This document shows, piece after piece, positions 17,265-26,140 of a stretch of DNA of 64,000 nucleotides. Made by a program: the position numbers and the translations under genes. The notes beneath the pieces were generated by a model. It was not told the DNA's origin. It worked only from the letters and a program-made list of their open reading frames with translations, and made no database searches. Each line of letters starts with the position of its first letter. Position 1 is the stretch's first letter. Origin of the DNA: Bacteroides sp. (GTDB taxonomy: Bacteria; Bacteroidota; Bacteroidia; Bacteroidales; Bacteroidaceae); contig JAJQFD010000052.1 in the NCBI GenBank assembly GCA_021201335.1, positions 1 to 64,000 on the forward strand, given 5' to 3'.

Positions 17265-18103
17265 TTTAGATTGCGCATGGCTTTTTCGATACTTAATCCG
17301 CTGAAACGGGGGCGAGGAGTAACTTCTTTCATTTCTTTTGTTCTAACCGGTTGAATCAGCGAACGGTCTAATTGCAAATAATCAGCTACGCGGTAGGCTA
17401 TTTCAACAATACTTAAGCATTCATTTCCACAAATATGGTAAATGCCATTGAGTGGAGTTTCTATTAATGCTTCAATGCCCCGGGAAATGTCGCCTACATA
17501 AGTGGGAGTTCTCCATTGATCAGAAACTATTCGTATTGATTCCTTGTTTCGTAATTTGTTTGCCACTAATTGCAGTATATTGCCATGTTGTCCCGGTAAT
17601 GCTTTTCCATAAACTACAACTACCCGCACAATAGCATAATTGTCACATATCCGGGCTACTTCGTTTTCTCCTTCCCATTTGGTTACTCCATAGTAATTAA
17701 CGGGGTTAGGTATATCTTGTTCAGTATAAAGTTTATCTGTTTGTCCGTCGAATACGAAATCTGTGGATAAATGGATGAAACGGCTTCGGTAGTGAGTAGA
17801 ATGTTCAGCTAATTGCCTTACTGCTAATACATTAATAAGATATGCTTCATCCCGGTGTGTTTCACAATAATCCGGTACAGATAAAGCAGATGTATTAATA
17901 ACAATATCCGGTTGGGTAATTTCAAAAAGTAGTCTGACTTCTTCTTCATTTGTGATATCTGCACGAATAAAAGAATAGTTTTTTCCTGGTTGAATATCAT
18001 TGTGTAACGAAGCGCCTGTGACAATATAATCTTTCCGGGAAGATAAATCCTGCAAGAGTCTTCTACCAGTAAAACCATTGGCACCGATAATGAGAACCTT
18101 CAT
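17198..18103 (-). CDS. RmlD-like NAD(P)-dependent sugar reductase (extended SDR)
   Basis: A 301-residue Rossmann-fold enzyme of the dTDP-4-dehydrorhamnose reductase family. The N-terminus MKVLIIGANGFTGRRLLQDL contains the GxxGxxG motif; Asp of RADITNEEEV binds cofactor; DIVINTSALSVPDYCE, STDFVFDGQ and YGVTKWEGE give the Ser/Thr-Tyr-Lys catalytic set; the end has PRPRFSGLSIEKA, as in RmlD. No rmlA, rmlB or rmlC is nearby, so the substrate is open; it could also be a MAT2B-like protein. The coding end overlaps the patatin gene on the other strand. The next gene upstream on this strand ends 15 bp before its start, so they may be co-transcribed. Confidence 0.8.
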   Translation of the reverse strand: MKVLIIGANGFTGRRLLQDLSSRKDYIVTGASLHNDIQPGKNYSFIRADITNEEEVRLLFEITQPDIVINTSALSVPDYCETHRDEAYLINVLAVRQLAEHSTHYRSRFIHLSTDFVFDGQTDKLYTEQDIPNPVNYYGVTKWEGENEVARICDNYAIVRVVVVYGKALPGQHGNILQLVANKLRNKESIRIVSDQWRTPTYVGDISRGIEALIETPLNGIYHICGNECLSIVEIAYRVADYLQLDRSLIQPVRTKEMKEVTPRPRFSGLSIEKAMRNLNYSPISLEEGMKAMFNASTATS

Positions 18104-18118
18104 AATGTATGCATTTCA

Positions 18119-18640
18119 CTAATAGGGATACATCGGATTCTTTCCTCCTTGCCTTACCTCAAGACGAATACCAAAATTATTGTTGAATTTTAGTTCCATT
18201 CCTCCTATAAAGCTGTTTCTGTCCCAGGGGAACAAGTCAGTTCCTGGTATTCTTTTACCATCAGCCGTGTATTGTCCGTAAACGCCTAGGGTCAATTTTT
18301 CATTAAGTTTTATGGTACCCATTTGTACATGCTTTGGTGAAGCAAAGGTAGCATACATGTAAGAAGGGGTGATTACTTCAATTACGGAGTGTCCGAAAGT
18401 CCATGATTCATCGGGCTGGAATAGCATGGAGTAATCCTTTGTCATGTCAGGACCTAAAAACTGACTGGGGCCAAATTTAGGAAGCTGGGGAACAGGGGGA
18501 ATATCGGAATCAGAAAAAAAGAGGCTTTCGAACTGTTTGTTCGCAGTTGTAGAACGAACCGTATCCGATTTTACTTCTGATTGGGCTGACATCGTCAGAG
18601 AAGTAATTAACAGGGTGAATATGAACAGCAACTTTTTCAT
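18119..18640 (-). CDS. Secreted protein of unknown function
   Basis: A 173-residue protein with a clear signal peptide (MKKLLFIFTLLITSLTMSAQ, cut before SEVKSD). The mature part has a short low-complexity linker and then alternating hydrophobic segments rich in aromatic residues (VIEVITPSYMYATFASP, TLGVYGQYTAD, SFIGGMELKFNNNFGIRLEV) ending in NPMYPY. This looks like beta strands, possibly a small outer-membrane or periplasmic beta protein. I do not recognise a named family. It lies between the amidase and the reductase on the minus strand. Confidence 0.65.
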   Translation of the reverse strand: MKKLLFIFTLLITSLTMSAQSEVKSDTVRSTTANKQFESLFFSDSDIPPVPQLPKFGPSQFLGPDMTKDYSMLFQPDESWTFGHSVIEVITPSYMYATFASPKHVQMGTIKLNEKLTLGVYGQYTADGKRIPGTDLFPWDRNSFIGGMELKFNNNFGIRLEVRQGGKNPMYPY

Positions 18641-18724
18641 GACGCTAGCTTTTGAGTATGGTGATCATAAGTCTGTATAAAGATAATACTTTTTCACGGA
18701 ATAAATAAAGTGTTTTCCTATAAA

Positions 18725-18761
18725 AATAAAGTCTTTATTCAATTCAAATAAAGACTTTATT
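18725..18761 (-). terminator. Perfect 15-bp inverted repeat after the DUF1460 gene
   Basis: AATAAAGTCTTTATT (18725-18739) and AATAAAGACTTTATT (18747-18761) are exact reverse complements with a 7-nt loop, and on the minus strand a T-rich tail follows. It lies 22 bp after the stop of the DUF1460 gene. Each arm is itself nearly palindromic. Confidence 0.65.
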
Positions 18762-18782
18762 AAGAGTAATTAAATAGTTGAT

Positions 18783-19559
18783 TTATTTCTTCATACGCAA
18801 TACTCTGATTCCGGTTGCCGTTTTATCCCTTGCCAGTTGTCGGGTAAGAGTTAGTTTTTCAACCGTTACTTTTCCTGCTTTTGACGAAGCGTGTAATAAA
18901 TGCAGATTACCTTTTAGATAGATCGCAATTCCCATGTGGCTGATATCCAGTCCGGGAGCATTCGTTGTTATGGCAATAATATCTCCATTTTTAATCCAGG
19001 GAAGACCTTCAAGTGGAAGATTTTCTTTCGGGAGATAACTAACACGATTGCCCGAAAGTCTTCTTTCGATAGCTGCCATCTTTTCAATATTCGCGCGAGA
19101 ATCCTTCAGATGTGTATATTTGTCCGGATTGTTAGACATAAAAGATACATTCACAGTGGTGCTTACCGGACTTTCTTTCGCTGTTATATCTTCAATTGTT
19201 CCTTTCTTTACATTGTCTTCTATCCAGTCGGTAGTATAATGTAAACGGGAAGTATATCCATCAATTACTCCGTCGCGGTAACGGATTTTTTGCAGATTAG
19301 CAGCGAAGTCAGATTCCTGCATTTCATTTCCCTGTTCCGGGCATAATGACATCGCCAGGGTGAATTCTACAAAAGTCATGCAATCCATTCCATCACCATA
19401 AATAATCAATTCTTCTTCGTCTGTTACTTCCAGTGTATTGGCCTCATAAGGGGTATCAAGCATGCCAAGTGCATTATTGAGCATGGGGTTCGCTTCTTGA
19501 GCCATAACCCCCGACACAAATAAGCCTGCTACAAGTGAAAATAAGAAAATCTTCTTCAT
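18783..19559 (-). CDS. DUF1460 family N-acetylmuramoyl-L-alanine amidase-like protein
   Basis: A 258-residue exported protein. Signal peptide MKKIFLFSLVAGLFVSGVMA. The nucleophile Cys lies in YGDGMDCMTFVEFTLA, the His in DISHMGIAIYL, and the order fits the NlpC/P60-like DUF1460 fold known from Bacteroides, which cuts peptidoglycan stem peptides or muropeptides. The ORF can be read from 19616, but ATG 19559 gives the signal peptide. The upstream esterase ends 33 bp before it on the same strand, so the two may be co-transcribed. Confidence 0.8.
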   Translation of the reverse strand: MKKIFLFSLVAGLFVSGVMAQEANPMLNNALGMLDTPYEANTLEVTDEEELIIYGDGMDCMTFVEFTLAMSLCPEQGNEMQESDFAANLQKIRYRDGVIDGYTSRLHYTTDWIEDNVKKGTIEDITAKESPVSTTVNVSFMSNNPDKYTHLKDSRANIEKMAAIERRLSGNRVSYLPKENLPLEGLPWIKNGDIIAITTNAPGLDISHMGIAIYLKGNLHLLHASSKAGKVTVEKLTLTRQLARDKTATGIRVLRMKK

Positions 19560-19591
19560 AATTTGAATTTTAATTAATATTGATCGTGTTT

Positions 19592-20446
19592 TTATTTTAT
19601 TTCTTCTCGGATCCATTTTTCAAGTTCCTCCGTCCATTGGCGTTTATAAGGGAAACTGTCACGGAATCCCCAACCATGCCCACCTATCGGATATGTATGC
19701 AAAGCGGCCGGAACATTGTTTTGAACCAATGCCATGTAATAATTGACTCCATTTGCAGCCGGAACGGCTTTATCATCGGATGAAAGGGTAATAAATGCCT
19801 TCGGTGCATCTTCATCTACTTGTTTTTCGTTCGAGTATTTGTCGACGAGTGCGTCAGAAGGATTTTCCCCAATCAAATTCGTACGTGATCCTCTATGAGT
19901 ATAGTCTCCCATGGTAATAACAGGATATAAAAGTATCTGAAAATCGGGACGAGTTTCTTTGCTGCTGTAATGAGTAGCAAGGGTAGATGCCAGGTGGCCG
20001 CCTGCAGAAGCTCCCATAATACCAATTTTATTCGGGTCAATGTTCCATTCGGAGGCATACTGACGGGTTAGCCTGATGGCTTGTTCAGCATCCGACAATG
20101 GAACCTCATCGTGTCCGTTTGGCATCCGGTATTTTAAAATAATATAGGTAATTCCTTGTGCGTTCCACCACGGTGCCATATCATGTCCCTCATGGTTCAT
20201 TGCTAATCGCGCATAACCACCACCTGGACACATAATAATAGCCTTTCCGTTGGGCTTCTCTGCTTTATAAACTGTGATAGACGGATGAACAACGTTGGCT
20301 ATCCGCCCTCCATTAAGATCTTCTTCTGTTCCCTTCAAACCATTGTCATTAGGTGCACCATTGGGCCAAAGCTGAATTTCAAGAGGTGTTTGGGCCATCA
20401 AGCTGGTTGCCATACAAAGTAAACTCATTAATATTATTTTCTTCAT
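19592..20446 (-). CDS. Secreted alpha/beta-hydrolase, carbohydrate-esterase-like
   Basis: A 284-residue protein with signal peptide MKKIILMSLLCMATSLMAQ. Typical of Bacteroidota acetyl-xylan/feruloyl-type esterases: oxyanion motif CPGGGYARLAMNHEG, nucleophile elbow GIMGASAGGHLAS (GxSxG), Asp in TLSSDDKAVPAAN, and His in YPIGGHGWGF. It probably removes acetyl or related esters from glycans in the periplasm. The next upstream gene on the strand is DUF1573, which has its own terminator, so this gene starts a new unit. No clear promoter box was found in the 120 bp upstream. Confidence 0.78.
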   Translation of the reverse strand: MKKIILMSLLCMATSLMAQTPLEIQLWPNGAPNDNGLKGTEEDLNGGRIANVVHPSITVYKAEKPNGKAIIMCPGGGYARLAMNHEGHDMAPWWNAQGITYIILKYRMPNGHDEVPLSDAEQAIRLTRQYASEWNIDPNKIGIMGASAGGHLASTLATHYSSKETRPDFQILLYPVITMGDYTHRGSRTNLIGENPSDALVDKYSNEKQVDEDAPKAFITLSSDDKAVPAANGVNYYMALVQNNVPAALHTYPIGGHGWGFRDSFPYKRQWTEELEKWIREEIK

Positions 20447-20570
20447 GTATTATTTATATTAAGAAATACTCTATGCATTTTATCCAACATATTAGAGTAT
20501 ACCAGATATTAATTGGCTGATTAAGCGTGTGTATGTTGTTTTTATTTGCTAAAATGGTTTCAAAGAAAGC

Positions 20571-20602
20571 AAAAAAAAAGGAGAATCGAAAGATTCTCCT
20601 TC
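20571..20602 (-). terminator. Terminator of the DUF1573 gene
   Basis: GGAGAATC-GAAA-GATTCTCC (20580-20599) is a perfect 8-bp stem with a GNRA-like loop; the A9 next to it is the T-run on the minus strand. Confidence 0.9.
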
Positions 20603-20630
20603 AGTTGTTATGTTTCTTTCATTAATTAGT

Positions 20631-21020
20631 TTACTTAGCGGTCATATTACCTTCAATAAACAATCGTATCATTTCAGTTTTTGCGTTGGTACGAAGAGTT
20701 ATTGATTTTTTGAAATAACCTGGTAATTTACCTTCACCATTATAGGTTACTTTAACCGTACCTGTTTTACCAGGGAGGATTGGTTCTTTGGTATATTCAG
20801 GAACCGTACAACCACAAGATGCAACTGCCTGGTGAATAACCAGTGGTGCATCACCCACATTCGTAAACGTATATTCAGCACTTACAACGGGACTTGCTTC
20901 CGAAAAATCTCCTACATTATAAGTCGTTTTCTCAAATTTAACATCTGCTTTAGCCTGCGCCCATACCTGGTTGGCTCCAAATGCTAAAATAGCAATTAAT
21001 AATACAATGACTTTTTTCAT
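20631..21020 (-). CDS. DUF1573 domain-containing protein
   Basis: A 129-residue exported protein. Signal peptide MKKVIVLLIAILAFGANQVWAQA. The mature part is a single Ig-like (MSP/HYDIN-like) beta domain with the family signature: YTFTNVGDAPLVIHQAVASCGCTVPEY, then GKTGTVKVTYN and a final KSITLRTNAK. The paired Cys (SCGCT) is invariant in DUF1573. Function is not established; it is common in Bacteroidota periplasm. Monocistronic with its own -7 box and terminator. Confidence 0.85.
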   Translation of the reverse strand: MKKVIVLLIAILAFGANQVWAQAKADVKFEKTTYNVGDFSEASPVVSAEYTFTNVGDAPLVIHQAVASCGCTVPEYTKEPILPGKTGTVKVTYNGEGKLPGYFKKSITLRTNAKTEMIRLFIEGNMTAK

Positions 21021-21053
21021 ATTATTCTGGTCTTTAATTTTACTTCTAAGTTA

Positions 21054-21061
21054 CAAAAGTA
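21054..21061 (-). promoter_or_regulatory. -7 box (TACTTTTG) of the DUF1573 gene
   Basis: A perfect TAnnTTTG match on the minus strand, 33 nt upstream of the start codon at 21020. Confidence 0.55.
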
Positions 21062-21282
21062 GTACTTTTTTTAGAAATATATCTTTGAATCAGCCAAATA
21101 GTATAAAAACTTGATAAATAAAATTTATCAATTGTCTATTTCAATAATAATATACAATAAGTACTTCAATAAAATGGTTTATGTTATCTATGTGTAATGT
21201 ATACCTTGTTTATTTATCGGCATATTGTTGCAGGTGAAAGAGGACTGATTATATATTCCATCATTAGTTTGAAGTAAAAAAT

Positions 21283-21772
21283 GGGACTATCACAAAAGCA
21301 GATCGCATATTAAATGAAGTTATGATTTGTAAGTCGGCAAGTCCGCAGGACTTGAATGTGCATAACCCCGGGTGAAACCCGGTCATGTTCGGAAAATTTT
21401 AAGACGTTAAAATCTTTAAGAAATCCCGCAGGGATTTGATGTGCCTAACCGTGGGATGCATATCCCACGGGATAGGATATAGAATAATCCCGTGAGCCAC
21501 GAATAGTGGGTCAATAATATATTCTTCACCCCTTTCAGGGCTGTGTGGGTAGAGTTGGGTCGTCTATTCCACGGGATTACATCCCGTGGTTATGCACATC
21601 AAATCCCTCCGGGATTTCTTCAGTAAACCTTAGATTCTTGGCTTGATGGCTAAGAAATGTTATCTTCCGAACATGACTGGGTTTCACACGGGGTTATCAC
21701 ATCTGACCCAGATGGGTCACTGCTTACAATTATAACTTTATCAAAGATCGATTGGCTTTTGAGATAGCCTCA
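21283..21772. repeat. MITE-like intergenic repeat, copy B, with terminal inverted repeats
   Basis: The left end GGACTATCACAAAAGC (about 21285) and the reverse complement of the right end, GAGGCTATCTCAAAAGCC (to about 21770), match, and the similarity continues inward for about 45 bp (GAAGTTAT / AAAGTTAT, then TTGTAAG). Inside are TGTGCATAACC-type arms at about 21357 and 21439 and inverted arms at about 21570 and 21690. The central part with GTGGGTCAATAATAT, GGGCTGTGTGGGTAGAGTTGGG and CCACGGGATTACATCCCGTGG is nearly the same as in copy A. The remaining bases of the 21062-21798 gap show nothing else. Confidence 0.65.
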
Positions 21773-21798
21773 TTTTCCTTTATGACTTTAGATAAATA

Positions 21799-22392
21799 CT
21801 ATTTGTTAAATTCAAGACCCAGCATCATTCCATCATAACCTTCTGCAAGGGTGGTAATAGCTTTTATGGAAGTATTGGTGGATTTGTTTCCGTAAAGTAC
21901 CAGTAATTGTAATAGTTTATCTGCATCGAATAGCAATGACATATTATTTGAACTTTGGTTTACTTTTGCATTTATTCCTACCAATCCCGCATATTTCAGA
22001 TTGACTGTCTGGTTTTCAGCGTCATAAGAATAGTTTCCACTCAATGTACGTTTGCCGATTGTACTTGTGAAAGTACTGTCCTCACTAAACGTAAATTGAG
22101 TGATTCCGGCGGTTACCCCCAGTTTGGTTAGTTGTTGGTCCAATTTGTTTTCTATCATTGAAGAAGCAACTACACCACCTGCTTGTTTTAACAGGTCATT
22201 CGATTTAAATTCAACAGCTGATCCTGTATATCCCCAAGTTCCGGTGATATCAACGTTCGAAGCAGATCCTGTTACGGTACTTACTACTTTAGAAATGTTT
22301 TCTTTGTTAAAAATGTCAGTCCATGATTGAGCCTGAGTACTCATACTCATAAGCAGGCAAATAATAATTGCCGGAATAAATTTAATTTTCAT
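21799..22392 (-). CDS. DUF4923 family secreted protein
   Basis: A 197-residue protein. Signal peptide MKIKFIPAIIICLLMSMSTQAQ, then the pattern typical of DUF4923: ITGTWGYTGSAVEF, LTKLGVTAGITQFTFSEDSTF and LSGNYSYDAENQTVNLKY, a lipocalin-like beta structure. Function unknown. It lies 7 bp after engB on the same strand, so it is probably co-transcribed with it. Confidence 0.75.
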   Translation of the reverse strand: MKIKFIPAIIICLLMSMSTQAQSWTDIFNKENISKVVSTVTGSASNVDITGTWGYTGSAVEFKSNDLLKQAGGVVASSMIENKLDQQLTKLGVTAGITQFTFSEDSTFTSTIGKRTLSGNYSYDAENQTVNLKYAGLVGINAKVNQSSNNMSLLFDADKLLQLLVLYGNKSTNTSIKAITTLAEGYDGMMLGLEFNK

Positions 22393-22399
22393 GCTTTTT

Positions 22400-23008
22400 T
22401 TAATTAGGTTTGTTTACTTCTTTGTTTATATTTTCGATATAAGCTAATAATTCTTTGCGTCCCAGTCTGCTTTCGGAAGAAGACAGAAAATATGGGGGGA
22501 GTTCTTCCCATTGCTTACGAAGTTCATTCAGGTACTTTTCGACATTGCCATGTAATTTACCACTTTTAAGTTTATCTACCTTCGTAAAAACAATGGAGAA
22601 AGGAATGCCGTTTTCACCCAGCCATTCCATAAATTCCATATCTATTTTCTGTGGTTCCAGGCGGCTATCTATCAACAGAAAGAGATTGGTCATTTGTTCT
22701 CTTTCCAGGATGTAATCCTCAATGATTTTACGGATTTGTACCTGTCCTTTTTGCCCCCGGCGGGCAAATCCATATCCGGGTAAATCTACAATATACCAGC
22801 TTTTATTTATTAGGAAATGATTAATTAACATGGTTTTTCCTGGTGTGGCAGAAGTCATGGCAAGTCCTTTTCTTCCGGTCAACATATTAATAAGACTGGA
22901 TTTTCCTACATTAGAACGTCCAATAAAGGCATATTCGGGAAAGGTGCCTGCCGGGCACTTTTTAACGTCAGTGTTACTAATGATAAATTCAGCGCTTGTT
23001 ATATCCAT
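22400..23008 (-). CDS. engB: Ribosome-biogenesis GTPase EngB (YsxC/YihA)
   Basis: A 202-residue GTPase for assembly of the 50S subunit. G1 is FIGRSNVGKSSL, G2/switch I has SATPGKT, G3 is VDLPGYGFA, G4 is FTKVDKL and G5 is LSSSESRLG. The reading frame can be extended to 23047, but ATG 23008 gives the normal start MDITSAEFIISN. The start lies 20 bp inside the end of the symporter gene, so translation may be coupled. Confidence 0.92.
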   Translation of the reverse strand: MDITSAEFIISNTDVKKCPAGTFPEYAFIGRSNVGKSSLINMLTGRKGLAMTSATPGKTMLINHFLINKSWYIVDLPGYGFARRGQKGQVQIRKIIEDYILEREQMTNLFLLIDSRLEPQKIDMEFMEWLGENGIPFSIVFTKVDKLKSGKLHGNVEKYLNELRKQWEELPPYFLSSSESRLGRKELLAYIENINKEVNKPN

Positions 23009-24450
23009 AATTTTTAGTTTTTTTCGATAATATGCACATCCCTGCAAATGTCAGAAAACCATTTAACATAAGCAATTCATAGCCAAATTTATAACCTGCC
23101 AGATTAGTTGTCAGGTAATCAATCAGGAAACAAATAAGCGGGGAAGCTATTGCAATATAAGGCACCCATTTGTCTTTTGTTTGGCGTTTGGTAAATAATC
23201 CAAAAGCAAACATTCCTAACAAAGGTCCGTATGTATAAGACGCTATTACATAAATAGCATCGATAACACTTTGGCTATTTACTATCCGGAAAAAACAGAT
23301 AAAAGAGATCAGAATAAGGGACATGAATAAATGTACTCTGTTCCGTTTCCGCCGGGCGGTTTGTTCATCTTCTTTGTTTGTTTTTAAAATATCCACGCAG
23401 AAGCTGGTAGTCATGGAAGTCAGGGCGGAATCTGAATTGCTGAAAGCGGCAGCAATGATTCCGATAGTAAATAATATCAATACCGGTTGCCCCAAATAAC
23501 CTTTGGTAGCAAACATGGGGAGTATATCGTCATTGATCGCTGGAAGTTCTACTGGCAATTGCTTGGCAAGAATCAGCAATAAAATACCCAGACATAAGAA
23601 CAGGAAATTCAATGGAATGAAAGAGAAACCATACCAATACATGTTTTTTTGAGCTTCTTTCAGATTCCGGCATGATAGATTTTTCTGCATCATATCCTGA
23701 TCAAGCCCTGTCATTACAATTACAATGAAAATACCACTAATGAATTGCTTAAAGAAATTCTGGCGGGATATCCAATTATCGAAAACAAAAATCCTTGCAT
23801 GTTCATGGTTTCGTATGGCCTCTGTCAGAGTGGGGAAGTCTATATTTAACTGCTGGGTAATAGCGATGATGATAAAAATCAGTGCAATAAATAAGCAAAA
23901 GGTTTGCAAAGTGTCTGTCCACACAATCGTTTTAATTCCGCTTTTATGGGTATAAATCCATACAAGTGCCACTGATACAACTGCAATTATCCAGAAAGGA
24001 ATGCCGAATTCATGGAATACAAAATTATAAAGAATAAGGCAAACCAGGTATAATTTTGCAGCTGTACCCAGCATGCGGGAAAGTAAAAAGAAAAAAGACC
24101 CGGTTCGGTAGGATCGTTCACCTATACGATTGCCGAGGTAAGTATAGATACTTATTAAGTTTAGTTTATAATAAAGTGGGAGCAATACATGGGCTACTAC
24201 TAGATAGCCAAAGAAGAAACCAATCACAGTTTGCATATAAGTCATATCCATACTGCGCACCATACCTGGAACGGATACAAAGGTAACTCCGGAAATAGAT
24301 GCTCCAATCATTCCAAAGGCTACAACATACCAGGGTGATTTGTTTTCTCCCCGGAAAAAAGCGGCGTCTGATCCTCCTTTTTTTTCCCGTAATGTGTGCA
24401 ATAATTAATAATGCAGAGAAATAACAAATAATGGTAATGAGTATCAACAT
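22989..24450 (-). pseudogene. Sodium:solute symporter (SSS family), frameshifted at A8 near the N-terminus
   Basis: The main frame covers about 470 residues with 12-13 hydrophobic segments, including WYVVAFGMIGASISGVTFVSVPG and TGLDQDMMQKNLSC, typical of the SSS/SLC5 family (Na+-driven uptake; solute not identifiable). Its first helix is in another frame: MLILITIICYFSALLIIAHI from ATG 24450. The two join if one A is removed from the A8 (T8 on the plus strand, 24378-24385), giving ITGKKGGSDAAFFRGENKS and a 486-residue protein. The -7 box 4 nt upstream of ATG 24450 confirms that start. Otherwise only a TTG at 24401 would begin the protein, without the first helix. Confidence 0.8.
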
Positions 24451-24454
24451 GCCG

Positions 24455-24462
24455 CAAAGGTA
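24455..24462 (-). promoter_or_regulatory. -7 box (TACCTTTG) of the symporter gene
   Basis: A perfect TAnnTTTG on the minus strand, separated from ATG 24450 by only CGGC. It has the same layout as the DEAD-box gene (TACCTTTG-CAGC-ATG) and predicts a leaderless or nearly leaderless mRNA. It is divergent from the recR box 25 bp away. Confidence 0.6.
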
Positions 24463-24486
24463 ATACTAAATATCGATATTTTTATC

Positions 24487-24494
24487 TACATTTG
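24487..24494 (+). promoter_or_regulatory. -7 box (TACATTTG) of recR
   Basis: A perfect TAnnTTTG match 24 nt before ATG 24519, with GAGGAG between, which could serve as ribosome binding site. Confidence 0.55.
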
Positions 24495-24518
24495 TCGACG
24501 GAAAAGAGGAGATCGTCT

Positions 24519-25139
24519 ATGATAAATCAGCAATATCCCTCGGTACTATTGGAAAAAGCAGTGAATGAATTTGCCAAGCTGCCAGGTATCGGACGTAAGA
24601 CTGCCATGAGATTGGTATTACATCTTTTAAGACAAGAAACTGCTACAGTTGATGCTTTCAGCCAAGCAATTCTTACCTTAAAGAGGGAAGTCAAATACTG
24701 TAAAGTATGTCATAATATTTCAGACACGGAAGTCTGTGCTATTTGTGCCAGTCCGCAACGGGATGCTTCTACCATCTGTGTCGTAGAAAACATACGAGAT
24801 GTGATGGCAGTAGAAGGAACACAACAGTTTCGGGGGCTGTATCACGTATTAGGAGGCGTTATCTCTCCAATGGACGGTGTAGGTCCCAGTGATTTACAGA
24901 TTGACAGTCTGGTAAAAAGAATTGCCAATGGAGGAGTAAAAGAAGTAATCCTGGCATTAAGTTCTACAATGGAAGGCGATACGACCAATTTTTATATTTA
25001 CCGCAAACTGGATAAGCTGGATATTAAACTTAGCGTAATTGCCAGAGGTATTTCTATAGGCGATGAATTGGAATACACGGACGAAGTAACCCTGGGTCGA
25101 AGTATCATAAACCGTACGGTGTTTACGGGTAATCTTTAA
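24519..25139 (+). CDS. recR: Recombination mediator RecR
   Basis: A 206-residue protein that acts with RecO to load RecA. N-terminal helix-hairpin-helix: FAKLPGIGRKTAMRLVLHLL; four-Cys zinc motif CKVCHNISDTEVCAIC; Toprim domain with TICVVENIRDVMAVE, FRGLYHVLGGVISPMDGVGP and ALSSTMEGDTTNFYI; C-terminal LSVIARGISIGDELEYTDEVTLGRS. All are hallmarks of RecR. The ORF could begin at TTG 24492, but that lies inside the promoter. Confidence 0.96.
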   Translation: MINQQYPSVLLEKAVNEFAKLPGIGRKTAMRLVLHLLRQETATVDAFSQAILTLKREVKYCKVCHNISDTEVCAICASPQRDASTICVVENIRDVMAVEGTQQFRGLYHVLGGVISPMDGVGPSDLQIDSLVKRIANGGVKEVILALSSTMEGDTTNFYIYRKLDKLDIKLSVIARGISIGDELEYTDEVTLGRSIINRTVFTGNL

Positions 25140-25156
25140 AAAATAATAACGGTATC

Positions 25157-25610
25157 ATGGAAGAAAAGATAAAAAGCTCTGTCAGGAAACTAAAGATAGG
25201 GTATGTCTTGTTTTGGATAATCCCAGCTTTATTAATAGTTGCTTTTGAGACAGACCTCTTTCCGGTAGGAGTTTATGCGGATGATCAGGCAATGCAATAT
25301 CGATGGGAAACCGCTAGCATCTTGTTGACTATTGTGGTTGTACCGGTATCGCTTAAATATTTTAATGTGATTCTGAAGAAAAAAAATCGATCATTTGTCT
25401 ATTTCGAATGCTATCAATCAATATGAAATGTGGAGTGCTATTCGATTACTTGTACTTCAATTGGCTGTATTGTTGGGCCTGGTGGTCTATTATCTAACTT
25501 TAGGAAATATCGGCAGTTTGTGTGCATTAATTGCGCTGACTGCTTCTGTGTTCTGTTTACCTGGCGAAAAACGTCTCAGAGAAGATTTAAACATACCAAC
25601 AGAGAAATGA
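25157..25610 (+). pseudogene. Small membrane protein downstream of recR, frameshifted at A8
   Basis: Two overlapping ORFs give one protein of about 150 residues if one A is removed from A8 (25379-25386), restoring VILKKKIDHLSISNAINQYEMW. Four hydrophobic segments (about 17-35, 53-70, 88-108, 109-126), the last two containing AIRLLVLQLAVLLGLVVYYL and GSLCALIALTASVFCLPG. Function unknown. It lies 17 bp after recR and overlaps the GNAT gene by ATGA, so recR, this gene and GNAT form an operon. Confidence 0.7.
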
Positions 25611-26140
25611 AAAACACTTATCTACGAGGAGAGTCAGTATATCTGCGTGCTTTAGAACCCGAAGATTTATCTTTTTTATATATGCTAGAGAATAATTCCG
25701 AATTATGGGAAGTCAGTAGTTTTACGGTTCCTTATTCACGCTATATTTTAAAAGAGTTCATCACCCAATCCCAATATGATATTTTTGCAGATAAACAACT
25801 TCGGTTAATCATTGCTTTGCAAGATACACATACGATAGTGGGAACTATTGATGTTACAGATTTTGTTCCTTTACATAGAAGAGGAGCGGTAGGAATTGCA
25901 CTATTAAAAGAATATCGGAATAAGGGCTATGCTTCCGAAGCTTTACGACTTCTCTGCGAATATACTTTTAATTTCTTGCATCTTAAACAGTTATATGCGC
26001 ATATCCCGGAAGATAATAAGGCTAGTCTTCATTTATTTACCTCCTGTGGTTTTGAGCGCGGCGGGATAATGAAAGAATGGATTCAGACGAATGAAGGATA
26101 TAAAGATGCTGTTTTTATGCAAAAGATTAATCTCAAATAA
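25607..26140 (+). CDS. GNAT-family N-acetyltransferase
   Basis: A 177-residue protein of the RimJ/RimL type. The N-terminus YLRGESVYLRALEPEDLSFLYMLEN is typical; the acetyl-CoA loop is ALLKEYRNKGYASEALRLLCEYTF (R-x-x-G-x-A); the C-terminal motif is YAHIPEDNKASLHLFTSCGFERGGIMKEW. It may acetylate a protein N-terminus or a small amine. The reading frame runs back to 25430, but the start at 25607 overlaps the previous stop by ATGA and begins at the conserved domain. Confidence 0.82.
   Translation: MKNTYLRGESVYLRALEPEDLSFLYMLENNSELWEVSSFTVPYSRYILKEFITQSQYDIFADKQLRLIIALQDTHTIVGTIDVTDFVPLHRRGAVGIALLKEYRNKGYASEALRLLCEYTFNFLHLKQLYAHIPEDNKASLHLFTSCGFERGGIMKEWIQTNEGYKDAVFMQKINLK

Noticed and set aside
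17198..18103. rmlD as part of a dTDP-rhamnose cluster
   Set aside because: No rmlA, rmlB or rmlC neighbours are present, so the specific name was not assigned.
25430..25606. Upstream extension of the GNAT gene
   Set aside because: The extra 59 residues are the out-of-frame reading of the membrane protein gene; the ATGA overlap at 25607 is the natural start.
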